From JAYPEY01 sp964519245 (GTDB lineage: Bacteria > Verrucomicrobiota > Verrucomicrobiia > Limisphaerales > JAYPEY01): 15,535 nucleotides of DNA. A program made the translations under genes and the position numbers. Below the pieces are notes generated by a model. That model did not search any database. It saw nothing but the letters and a program-made list of their open reading frames with translations, and had not been told where the DNA came from. The number at the start of each line of letters is the position of its first letter. The stretch's first letter is position 1. Shown in pieces: positions 1 to 8,172 of the stretch. The stretch is from the NCBI GenBank assembly GCA_964519245.1, contig CAZFLK010000140.1, positions 1 to 15,535 of the forward strand, in the 5' to 3' direction.

Positions 1-2
1 CC

Positions 3-2510
<2,508 letters not shown>

Positions 2511-2557
2511 CCTTCGCTTTTCTTTGGCCATGAACCTTCCTGATGCGCGTCGCCAAA

Positions 2558-2572
2558 CCGGGGTGACCCCGG
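2558..2572 (+). terminator. Small GC hairpin in the alaS-ribBA gap (weak terminator candidate)
   Basis: CCGGGG and CCCCGG (2558-2563 and 2567-2572) can pair as a 6-bp stem over a 3-base TGA loop, about 48 bp after the alaS stop. No T-run follows, so it lacks the mark of an intrinsic terminator. It could be a pause or processing site or simply chance in GC-rich DNA. It is the only structure noticed in the 93-bp gap, and no promoter or riboswitch is evident there. Confidence 0.2.
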
Positions 2573-2603
2573 ACGTGACCGTGGCTCAAACCCCCAACTA
2601 ATC

Positions 2604-3911
2604 ATGCCCGCACGCAAGAAGAAATCCCCGGCCAAGTCCGCGTCCGAATCAAAAACAACGAACAAGGCGCCAGCCAAGCCAAGGGCGAAGGGAAAGAGTC
2701 GTGTCGCCAAGCCGAAATTCAGGTTCGACTCCATTGATTCCGTTATTGCGGACATCCGCGCCGGCAAGATGGTCATCGTGATCGATGATGCGGATCGCGA
2801 GAATGAGGGCGATCTGATCATGGCCGCGGAGCATGCAACGCCCGAGGCCATCAATTTCATGGCCAAGCATGGTCGCGGCCTTATTTGCGCGCCAACCACC
2901 CAGGAGAGGCTGCAGCAACTCGGCATCGAGGAAATGGTGCAGCACAACAAGGACAGCTTTCGCACGGACTTCCAGGTCAGCGTCGATGCCGCGGCGGGGA
3001 TCTCGACGGGAATCAGCGCCGCCGATCGCGCCCGAACGCTCCAGGTCATGGCTGATCCCACCGCGGTGCGTGACGACCTCGTGCAACCCGGGCACATTTT
3101 CCCTTTGCGGGCCAAACCCGGGGGCGTCCTGCAACGCGCCGGCCACACCGAGGCCGCGGTCGATCTCGCTCGTATGGCAGGTCGTCGTCCCATCGGCATC
3201 ATCTGCGAGATAATGAGCGAAGACGGCTCCATGGCCCGCCTGCCTGAACTCTTGAAAATCGCGAAGAGGCGCAAGCTCAAGATCTGCACCATCGAGGAAC
3301 TCATCAAACATCGCCGGCAACGCGAGAAGCAGATCGACAAGGTCGAGGTCATCAAAATGCCCACCGACTACGGCGACTTCAAACTGCACCTCTACCAATC
3401 CCGCATCGACGGACAACACCACCTCGCCCTCGTCAAGGGGAACGTCGCCGGAAGAAAGGACGTCCTCGTCCGCGTCCATAGCGAGTGCCTCACAGGCGAT
3501 GTGTTTGGCTCACGACGCTGTGATTGCGGCCCGCAGCTCCATCAAGCCATGAAACAGGTTTCCGATGCCGGCCGCGGCGTCATCCTTTACATGCGCCAGG
3601 AGGGCCGCGGCATCGGCTTGGCCCCCAAGATCCAGGCCTACAAACTCCAGGAAAAGGGCTACGACACCGTCGAAGCCAATGAGAAATTGGGCTTTGCCAT
3701 GGACCTGCGGGAATACGGCCTCGGCGCTCAGATCCTCGTCGATCTCGGACTCAAGAAGATCCGCCTGCTCACCAACAACCCGAAGAAGATCGTCGGTCTC
3801 GATGCCTATGGCCTGGAGATCACCGAGCAGGTGCCAATCCGAATCCAGCCCAACCCCCACAACGAGCAATACCTGCAGACCAAGAAGACGAAGCTGGGAC
3901 ACTTGATCTGA
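2604..3911 (+). CDS. ribBA: Bifunctional riboflavin enzyme RibBA (DHBP synthase / GTP cyclohydrolase II)
   Basis: Makes both starting units of riboflavin: 3,4-dihydroxy-2-butanone 4-phosphate from ribulose 5-phosphate (RibB) and the diaminopyrimidine from GTP (RibA). The 435 residues begin with a Lys/Ala/Pro-rich extension (about 1-38), probably disordered. The RibB domain (about 40-245) has the acidic motif DDADRENEGD (61-70), GISAADRA, GHIFPL (His163) and GHTEAAVDL (His181). The RibA domain (about 250-432) has zinc cysteines Cys295, Cys306 and Cys308, the RQEGRGIGL motif (331-339) and NNPKK (391-395). Both active sites look intact. The ATG at 2604 is chosen because the downstream protein is complete; no Shine-Dalgarno sequence precedes it. 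ribH lies 298 bp downstream, beyond an inverted heptamer array. No FMN riboswitch was recognised upstream. Confidence 0.97.
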   Translation: MPARKKKSPAKSASESKTTNKAPAKPRAKGKSRVAKPKFRFDSIDSVIADIRAGKMVIVIDDADRENEGDLIMAAEHATPEAINFMAKHGRGLICAPTTQERLQQLGIEEMVQHNKDSFRTDFQVSVDAAAGISTGISAADRARTLQVMADPTAVRDDLVQPGHIFPLRAKPGGVLQRAGHTEAAVDLARMAGRRPIGIICEIMSEDGSMARLPELLKIAKRRKLKICTIEELIKHRRQREKQIDKVEVIKMPTDYGDFKLHLYQSRIDGQHHLALVKGNVAGRKDVLVRVHSECLTGDVFGSRRCDCGPQLHQAMKQVSDAGRGVILYMRQEGRGIGLAPKIQAYKLQEKGYDTVEANEKLGFAMDLREYGLGAQILVDLGLKKIRLLTNNPKKIVGLDAYGLEITEQVPIRIQPNPHNEQYLQTKKTKLGHLI

Positions 3912-3971
3912 CCTGAGGTTCGAATGAACGTCCCGGTGGAAATGGCGGCGGTGATGAAGCCCCCAAGCCCA

Positions 3972-4161
3972 ATCCCAAGCTCCAAGCTCCAAAGCAGCTC
4001 CCAATCCCAAGCTCCAAGTTTGGCGCGTCCGTCGTCGGAGGTATCTGATTCCCGCCTGTCGCTCCTGCCTCGAAGCAGGCCGATCCGCCTCGGTTCGCCC
4101 CATCGCCTTTGGAACGTGGAGCTTGGAGCTTCTTTGGAGCTTGGAATTTGGAGCTTGGAGC
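3972..4161. repeat. Inverted pair of degenerate 7-bp repeat arrays (TTGGAGC type) between ribBA and ribH
   Basis: The left arm (3972-4017) is six heptamers of the form GCTCCAA. The right arm (4109-4161) is seven heptamers of the complementary form TTGGAGC. Each arm contains one 4-base break in register (AGCA at 3993-3996, TTCT at 4130-4133), and in both arms three units lie on the spacer side of the break. The arms share a perfect 13-bp inverted match (3982-3994 with 4132-4144) and a 10-bp one (4007-4016 with 4117-4126). The 91-bp spacer (4018-4108) is not heptameric; it holds a small inverted pair CCTGC/GCAGG at 4064-4068 and 4075-4079. In RNA the arms could fold into a long imperfect stem. 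Short ORFs reading through this DNA are period artefacts, and nothing else is seen in the 298-bp gap. Confidence 0.9.
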
Positions 4162-4209
4162 TTCCTCCTCCCGCGCACACAACCCCCACGCACCTACCCC
4201 ACCACCTCC

Positions 4210-4680
4210 ATGCTTAAGAAAACCCGCAAATCCACCGCCAAGGCCGCCGGCGAGTCCTTCGCCATCGTGGCCTCCAAGTACAATCGCAAATACGTCGACG
4301 GCATGCTCAAAGCCGCCAAAGCCGAACTGACGGCGGCGGGCGCGGAGCAGATCAAGGTCGTGCGCGTGCCGGGAGCCTTTGAAATCCCCGCCGTCGCCGC
4401 GGCGTTGGCTGAGTCGGATTCACCCAACTACGGGGCCCTCATCTGCCTTGGCGTCATCCTTCAAGGCGAAACCTCCCACGCCGATCACATCAGTGAGGCC
4501 GTCACCCACGCCTTGGCCGACATTCAGGTCTTTTCCAGCAAGCCTGTCATTCACGAGGTGCTGCAATTCTCCAACGAAGAACAAGCCAAAGTCCGCTGCC
4601 TCGGCCAAGACCACAATCGCGGCTCCGAAGCCGCACAGACCGCCATCGAAATGGCCTCCATCATGCGCCGATTGCGGTGA
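4210..4680 (+). CDS. ribH: 6,7-dimethyl-8-ribityllumazine synthase
   Basis: Condenses the RibA-derived pyrimidine with the RibB-derived butanone phosphate, the penultimate step of riboflavin synthesis; the enzyme usually forms cytosolic pentamers or 60-mers. Starting at ATG 4210 gives 156 residues, the normal family length. The open frame extends to 4123, but that part reads through the heptamer array and encodes no family sequence, so the later start is preferred. Motifs seen are SKYN (22-25), VPGAFEIP (53-60), LGVILQGETSHADHI (80-94, with likely catalytic His90) and DHNRGSEAA (134-142). The stretch KPVIHEVLQFSNEEQA (111-126) replaces the common FGVLTTDT-type segment and may be a lineage variant. 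No Shine-Dalgarno sequence is visible. It is flanked on both sides by heptameric repeat arrays. Confidence 0.96.
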   Translation: MLKKTRKSTAKAAGESFAIVASKYNRKYVDGMLKAAKAELTAAGAEQIKVVRVPGAFEIPAVAAALAESDSPNYGALICLGVILQGETSHADHISEAVTHALADIQVFSSKPVIHEVLQFSNEEQAKVRCLGQDHNRGSEAAQTAIEMASIMRRLR

Positions 4681-4688
4681 CGCATTCC

Positions 4689-4835
4689 TGGTTTCTGGTT
4701 CTTGGTTCCTCGTTCTTGGTTCCTCGTTCTTGGTTCCTGGTTCTTGGTTCCTGGTTCCTGGTTCCTGGTTCCTGGTTCCTGGTTTCTGGTTTCTGGTTCT
4801 TGCTCACTGATCACTGATTACTAATTACTGGTTCC
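4689..4835. repeat. 147-bp array of 21 degenerate 7-bp repeats (TGGTTCC type) directly after ribH
   Basis: Twenty-one in-phase heptamers begin 9 bp after the ribH stop. Units 1-16 (4689-4800) are TGGTTCC or close variants such as TGGTTCT, TGGTTTC and TCGTTCT. Units 17-20 (4801-4828) shift to TGCTCAC, TGATCAC, TGATTAC and TAATTAC with no loss of phase. Unit 21 (4829-4835) is TGGTTCC again. No internal hairpin is possible, because the strands are strongly asymmetric (G/T/C against A/G/C). On the minus strand it reads as a heptapeptide of NQEPGTR type, expected from a 7-bp period and not evidence of a protein. It may separate the riboflavin genes from the respiratory cluster. Confidence 0.92.
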
Positions 4836-4987
4836 TGGGCGCTGGCCGAACCGGGACGCTCGTCGGCTTTCGTCATTTCACTCTTTTTCGCCAGGAGGCC
4901 AATAACGGGCTGCCAACGCCAGAATCCGTGTGGTCGCCCCATTGAATTTTACCCAGCATGCGGCGTCCAAACAGTGCGATTCGGGAC

Positions 4988-5007
4988 TTTGTGAAAAATT
5001 TCACAAA
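4988..5007. promoter_or_regulatory. Perfect 20-bp palindrome: Rex-type (or CRP/FNR-family) operator
   Basis: TTTGTGAAAAATTTCACAAA is a perfect inverted repeat with 9-bp arms. Its core fits the Rex consensus TTGTGAA-N4-TTCACAA exactly, with an all-A/T centre. It also fits the CRP arrangement TGTGA-N6-TCACA exactly, so the regulator cannot be assigned from the site alone. It lies 71 bp upstream of the cupredoxin start, at the head of the respiratory cluster, in the otherwise featureless 243-bp stretch 4836-5078. Rex senses NADH/NAD+ and commonly controls respiratory genes, which suits this context. No regulator gene is present in the window. Confidence 0.72.
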
Positions 5008-5013
5008 TTCCCC

Positions 5014-5041
5014 TTGAGAAACAAACAACGAGCGCTAAGCT
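5014..5041 (+). promoter_or_regulatory. Possible promoter just downstream of the palindrome
   Basis: TTGAGA (5014-5019) matches five of six bases of the sigma70 -35 box. TAAGCT (5036-5041), 16 bases later, is a poor -10 (three of six). If real, the palindrome would sit immediately upstream of the -35. Other placements are possible; the call rests mainly on the need for a promoter at the head of this cluster. Confidence 0.25.
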
Positions 5042-5078
5042 CCGCCCACGAAACGTCAGTAGCAAACTCGGAATCGAT

Positions 5079-5798
5079 ATGAAAAAGCACTCCAAACTCG
5101 TCGCAGCAGCCGCGTTGGCCCTGTCTGTCTTTGCGGTCAACGCCGGCGACGTCACCGGCAGGGTCACGCTGAAAGGCACGCCTCCCGCCAACAAGAAGTT
5201 CAAAATGGACCCCCTCTGCGGTCGCCTTCACAAGGTCAACCTGCATGAGATGCCGTTCTACAAGGTGGCCTCGGACGGCGGACTTGGAGATGTGGTCGTC
5301 GTTCTCAAGGGAGCCAAGGGATCCGCTTCCGGTCCAGTCGTCATTGACCAGGTGGGTTGTGCCTACGTTCCCTACATCGCCACGGCCCAAACGGGCCAGA
5401 CCATCACGGTGAAGAACTCCGACCCCCTGATGCACAATGTGCACCCGACGCCGAAGAATACCGCCGGCGGGAACAAGGAAGCCAATATCGCCCAGCCTGT
5501 CAAAGGCATGAAGAACGACTTCAAGTTCCCGGCGGCCGAAACCTTCCTGCGCTTCAAGTGCGACGTCCACCAGTGGATGTTCTCCTACGTCAGTGTCTTT
5601 GATCATCCGTTTCACGCCGTGACCGACGAAAAGGGCAACTTCACCATCAAGAACGTCCCGGCCGGCGAATATGAAATCGAAGCGATCCACCGCAAGGTCC
5701 ACGGGGCCACCGCCGCCCAAGGCTATAAAGGCGAGGTGCAGAAAGTCAAAGTCACTGCAGCGGGCGGCTCGGCGAACTTTTCGCTCAACGTTCCGTAA
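5079..5798 (+). CDS. Exported cupredoxin-like copper protein with a carboxypeptidase-regulatory-like C-terminal domain
   Basis: The protein has 239 residues. A signal peptide (about 1-22, MKKH basic end, Ala/Leu core, VNA) directs export. The central part (about 85-175) looks like a blue-copper domain: His119 in LMHNVHP, then Cys161-x2-His164-x2-Met167 (CDVHQWM). The short CxxHxxM ligand loop and the HNVH context resemble amicyanin. Extra cysteines Cys47 (DPLCGRLH) and Cys94 are not part of the classical site. The tail (about 178-238, DEKGNFTIKNVPAGEYEIEA) is a typical carboxypeptidase-regulatory-like beta-sandwich. As the first gene before ctaA it may donate electrons to CuA or handle copper; neither is proven. 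The ATG at 5079 fits the signal peptide. A hairpin follows the stop. Structural or methylamine-utilisation-type annotation is an alternative. Confidence 0.85.
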   Translation: MKKHSKLVAAAALALSVFAVNAGDVTGRVTLKGTPPANKKFKMDPLCGRLHKVNLHEMPFYKVASDGGLGDVVVVLKGAKGSASGPVVIDQVGCAYVPYIATAQTGQTITVKNSDPLMHNVHPTPKNTAGGNKEANIAQPVKGMKNDFKFPAAETFLRFKCDVHQWMFSYVSVFDHPFHAVTDEKGNFTIKNVPAGEYEIEAIHRKVHGATAAQGYKGEVQKVKVTAAGGSANFSLNVP

Positions 5799-5828
5799 GA
5801 CGCCCCTGAACTGCCTATGGTTTAATGC

Positions 5829-5862
5829 CCAGCCGCTGCGTCAACCCCGTCGCAGCGGCTGG
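5829..5862 (+). terminator. 12-bp perfect hairpin between the cupredoxin gene and ctaA (terminator or attenuator)
   Basis: CCAGCCGCTGCG (5829-5840) pairs perfectly with CGCAGCGGCTGG (5851-5862) over a 10-base loop, 30 bp after the cupredoxin stop and 30 bp before the ctaA start. Only three T follow, so termination may be partial. It would set cupredoxin expression apart from the oxidase assembly genes, or protect the 3' end of its mRNA. Confidence 0.6.
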
Positions 5863-5892
5863 TTTGCATCCAGCCCCAGCCAACCGCGAAAC

Positions 5893-7137
5893 ATGTCGCA
5901 ACCTTCTCACAGTCAGAGCCTTCCGCGCTACGCGTGGTTTGTCGCGGTTGCTACCCTCTGCTTGATTGGCCTCGGGGGCATGGTGACCAGCAAGGAAGCC
6001 GGGATGGCCGTGCCGGATTGGCCGACCTCCTACGGCTACAACATGTTCGCCCTCCCCTTCTCCTACTGGATCGGGGGCATCTTCTTCGAGCACAGCCACC
6101 GCTTGCTTGGGGCCTTCGTGGGCTTGCTGACCACAATTCTTGCGGCATGGATTTGGGGACGCGAGACAGAAGGACGCGTCAAATGGATCGGTTGGCTCCT
6201 GATCATGGTTCTCGTGGCCATGCTCGGGCACCGTGGCTCAGCGAGTTCCGATGGAGGCCCGGCCAATGTCCCGGCTCATTTGAAAGTTCTGGCGGGAATC
6301 ATGCCCATCCTGACGCTATTTGGGGTTGTTCAATGTCTGCAGACCAAGGGTTCCGTTCGTTGGCTGGCTCTCACGGCATTCTTTGCAGTCATTTTCCAAG
6401 GACTCCTGGGCGGTTTCCGGGTTGCCCTGTTCGCTGAGGAAATCGGCGTCTTCCACGCAGCTCTGGCGCAAGCTTTCCTCACGTTGATTTGTTTCATCGC
6501 CCTGCGTTCGTCCCGCTGGTGGCAGGATCTCCGTGAAGACGACCGGCATGAAGGCTTTGCTTCATTCCGAGGCTTGTTCGCATTCCTGACGGTACTCATT
6601 TTCGCGCAGCTCATCCTGGGAGCCGTGATGCGGCACCAGCATGCCGGGCTGGCTGTGCCTGATTTCCCGCTCGCCTACGGCGCCGCCTGGCCAGACACAA
6701 GCCCGACGGCATTGGCTGCGATCAATGCCCGCCGCACAGACACCTTTTACGACGAACCCATCACTCCTTTCCTGATTCACCTCCATATGGCGCATCGCGT
6801 CGGGGCGTTTCTTATTTTCACACTGGCCGCCGTCATGGCGTGGCAGGCGCTCAATCCGCGGCGGAAATACAGTTTTCTCTCGAAATTTGCGCTGACTTGG
6901 TTTGGAATGATCGCCCTTCAGGCTCTCCTGGGCGCCACCACGGTTTGGACCAAAAAAGCGGCAGATATTGCCACCCTGCATGTTGTGCTCGGGGCAGGAT
7001 GTCTGGTCGTTGGCTCACTCGTGACGGTCGTCGCCGCCAGAGTCTGCCCTGAAACCTTGCAATTTGAGCTCCCGGCCACGGCTTCTCCTGCCACGGTCAC
7101 CGAACGCCATGCGTCGCCCGAAGCGACAACAGTCTGA
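5893..7137 (+). CDS. ctaA: Heme A synthase (CtaA/COX15 family)
   Basis: Integral membrane enzyme that oxidises the C8 methyl of heme O to the formyl group of heme A for aa3-type oxidases. From ATG 5893 it has 414 residues and about eight membrane segments. The four-helix halves show internal symmetry: AGMAVPDWPTSYG (36-48) is echoed by AGLAVPDFPLAYG (251-263). Likely heme-ligand or catalytic His sit at EHSHR (67/69), FHAA (188), MAHR (301) and LHVV (363). The cysteine pair found in the first outer loop of some CtaA types is absent. A 25-residue hydrophilic stretch (112-130) follows helix 3. The open frame reaches back to 5671 inside the previous gene, but that part is shadow sequence. The stop lies 10 bp before the chosen ctaB start, so the two are probably one transcript. 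Confidence 0.93.
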   Translation: MSQPSHSQSLPRYAWFVAVATLCLIGLGGMVTSKEAGMAVPDWPTSYGYNMFALPFSYWIGGIFFEHSHRLLGAFVGLLTTILAAWIWGRETEGRVKWIGWLLIMVLVAMLGHRGSASSDGGPANVPAHLKVLAGIMPILTLFGVVQCLQTKGSVRWLALTAFFAVIFQGLLGGFRVALFAEEIGVFHAALAQAFLTLICFIALRSSRWWQDLREDDRHEGFASFRGLFAFLTVLIFAQLILGAVMRHQHAGLAVPDFPLAYGAAWPDTSPTALAAINARRTDTFYDEPITPFLIHLHMAHRVGAFLIFTLAAVMAWQALNPRRKYSFLSKFALTWFGMIALQALLGATTVWTKKAADIATLHVVLGAGCLVVGSLVTVVAARVCPETLQFELPATASPATVTERHASPEATTV

Positions 7138-7147
7138 TCAGAAACAG

Positions 7148-8047
7148 ATGAAGGCATCTGCACAACCGATCGATGACGCCCAGACAATGGAACGATCATT
7201 GTCCGGCGTGATCTGTGACCTGATCAAGCTGCGCCTCACGGCCCTTGTCCTCGCCACCACACTGGTCGGTTTCTACCTCGCCGCGCCCAAACCGCTGCAA
7301 CTGGGGCTGCTCCTCTCCGCCATGCTCGGCACCTTCCTCCTCGCCTCCGGGGCGGCCGCCTTGAATCAACTCTTGGAGGCGCAGTTTGATTCCAAAATGC
7401 TCCGGACCGAGTCGCGGCCGTTGCCTTCCGGCCGACTGCACCCCGATGTCGCGCTGATCTTCGGCGGCGCCTGCTCCGCCGCCGGATTGATCCTCCTGGC
7501 CCTGCGGGTCAATCTCGTCACCAGCCTGCTGGGCGCGCTGACACTGGCAAGCTATCTCTTTGTCTATACCCCGCTGAAGCGTAAAACCACCCTCAACACC
7601 CTCATCGGCGCGATTCCCGGAGCCTTGCCGCCGCTCATGGGATGGACGGCCGCAACCGGCGCCATCGAGATCGGCGGCTGGTCGCTTTTTGCCATTCTCT
7701 TTTTCTGGCAGTTGCCCCACTTCCTCGCCATCGCCTGGCTCTATCGGGACGACTACGCCAGGGCCGGTTTCGTCATGCTCCCGGTCGTCGACCAGGAAGG
7801 CAAGCGCACCGGACGCAGCTCCGTCAGCCATACCCTGGGCCTCCTGCCCATCAGCCTGTTCCCCTTCCTGCTGGGAATCTCCGGCCGTATCTACGTGGTC
7901 GGAGCCTTGGTTCTCGGCCTTTTTTTCCTCTCCCGCGCCATTCGCTTTTCCCGGGAGTTGACCCATGAAAATGCGCGGCGATTGTTCTTTGCCTCCATCA
8001 TCTATCTGCCGCTCCTGCTGGCTCTTATGGCCTTCGACAAAGTCTGA
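7148..8047 (+). CDS. ctaB: Protoheme IX farnesyltransferase (heme O synthase)
   Basis: UbiA-family membrane prenyltransferase that attaches farnesyl to heme B to give heme O, the substrate of CtaA. The product has 299 residues and several membrane helices. The first Mg-diphosphate motif is N73xxxE77xxxD81, continuing as MLRTESRPLPSG (84-95); YTPLKRKT (140-147) and the second motif region WLYRDDYARAG (197-207, Asp201/Asp202) follow. The frame is open upstream to 7064 with in-frame ATGs at 7109 and 7187. ATG 7148 is preferred because it avoids overlap with ctaA and gives a normal N-terminus before the first helix. No Shine-Dalgarno sequence is obvious. A 125-bp gap with a promoter candidate separates it from coxA. 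Confidence 0.94.
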   Translation: MKASAQPIDDAQTMERSLSGVICDLIKLRLTALVLATTLVGFYLAAPKPLQLGLLLSAMLGTFLLASGAAALNQLLEAQFDSKMLRTESRPLPSGRLHPDVALIFGGACSAAGLILLALRVNLVTSLLGALTLASYLFVYTPLKRKTTLNTLIGAIPGALPPLMGWTAATGAIEIGGWSLFAILFFWQLPHFLAIAWLYRDDYARAGFVMLPVVDQEGKRTGRSSVSHTLGLLPISLFPFLLGISGRIYVVGALVLGLFFLSRAIRFSRELTHENARRLFFASIIYLPLLLALMAFDKV

Positions 8048-8081
8048 ATCCTGATCAACTTGAAGAAACTTTAATCGACCA

Positions 8082-8111
8082 TTGACACGCGGGAATCGCC
8101 TCCCGTAATAA
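8082..8111 (+). promoter_or_regulatory. Candidate promoter for the coxA operon
   Basis: A perfect -35 box TTGACA (8082-8087) is followed after 18 bases by TAATAA (8106-8111), a moderate -10 match. It lies 62 bp upstream of the coxA start. The left arm of an inverted repeat (8098-8105) directly abuts the -10, so a bound protein or structure there could affect initiation. Confidence 0.5.
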
Positions 8112-8140
8112 CATCTCTTCCGGGAGGCTGAGTCCGGAAG
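8098..8140 (+). promoter_or_regulatory. Two overlapping, mutually exclusive hairpins or operator repeats in the coxA leader
   Basis: GCCTCCCG (8098-8105) and CGGGAGGC (8121-8128) are perfect 8-bp inverted arms with a 15-base spacer. CTTCCGG (8117-8123) and CCGGAAG (8134-8140) are perfect 7-bp inverted arms with a 10-base spacer. The two pairs share 8121-8123, so only one can form at a time. The arrangement resembles an attenuator or an operator pair. If transcription starts near 8118, only the second hairpin would be in the RNA. Confidence 0.5.
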
Positions 8141-8172
8141 TTCACACCAGAATTCCAGCCACTTTTTTGCAC

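Noticed and set aside
2511..2603. FMN riboswitch ahead of ribBA
   Set aside because: The gap is only 93 bp and shows none of the conserved RFN helices.
3916..3935. GGTTCGAAT resembling a tRNA T-arm or attachment site
   Set aside because: No acceptor stem, anticodon arm or CCA context around it, and no integrase nearby; taken as chance.
4123..4209. Earlier start for RibH
   Set aside because: The added residues come from the heptamer array; the 156-residue form has the family length.
3806..4217. Several short ORFs on both strands through the TTGGAGC arrays (SKLQ/LGAW-type peptides)
   Set aside because: A 7-bp repeat stays open in many frames; peptides are only the translated repeat.
4551..4814. 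Minus-strand ORF with an NQEPGTR-type heptapeptide repeat
   Set aside because: Translation of the 7-bp array running into antisense ribH; no independent coding sign.
5671..5892. Upstream extension of the ctaA frame
   Set aside because: It lies inside the cupredoxin gene and the hairpin gap; the ATG at 5893 gives a normal CtaA N-terminus.
8140..8149. GTTCACACC as a half Rex/CRP site upstream of coxA
   Set aside because: Only one half-site is present; no inverted partner at the right spacing.
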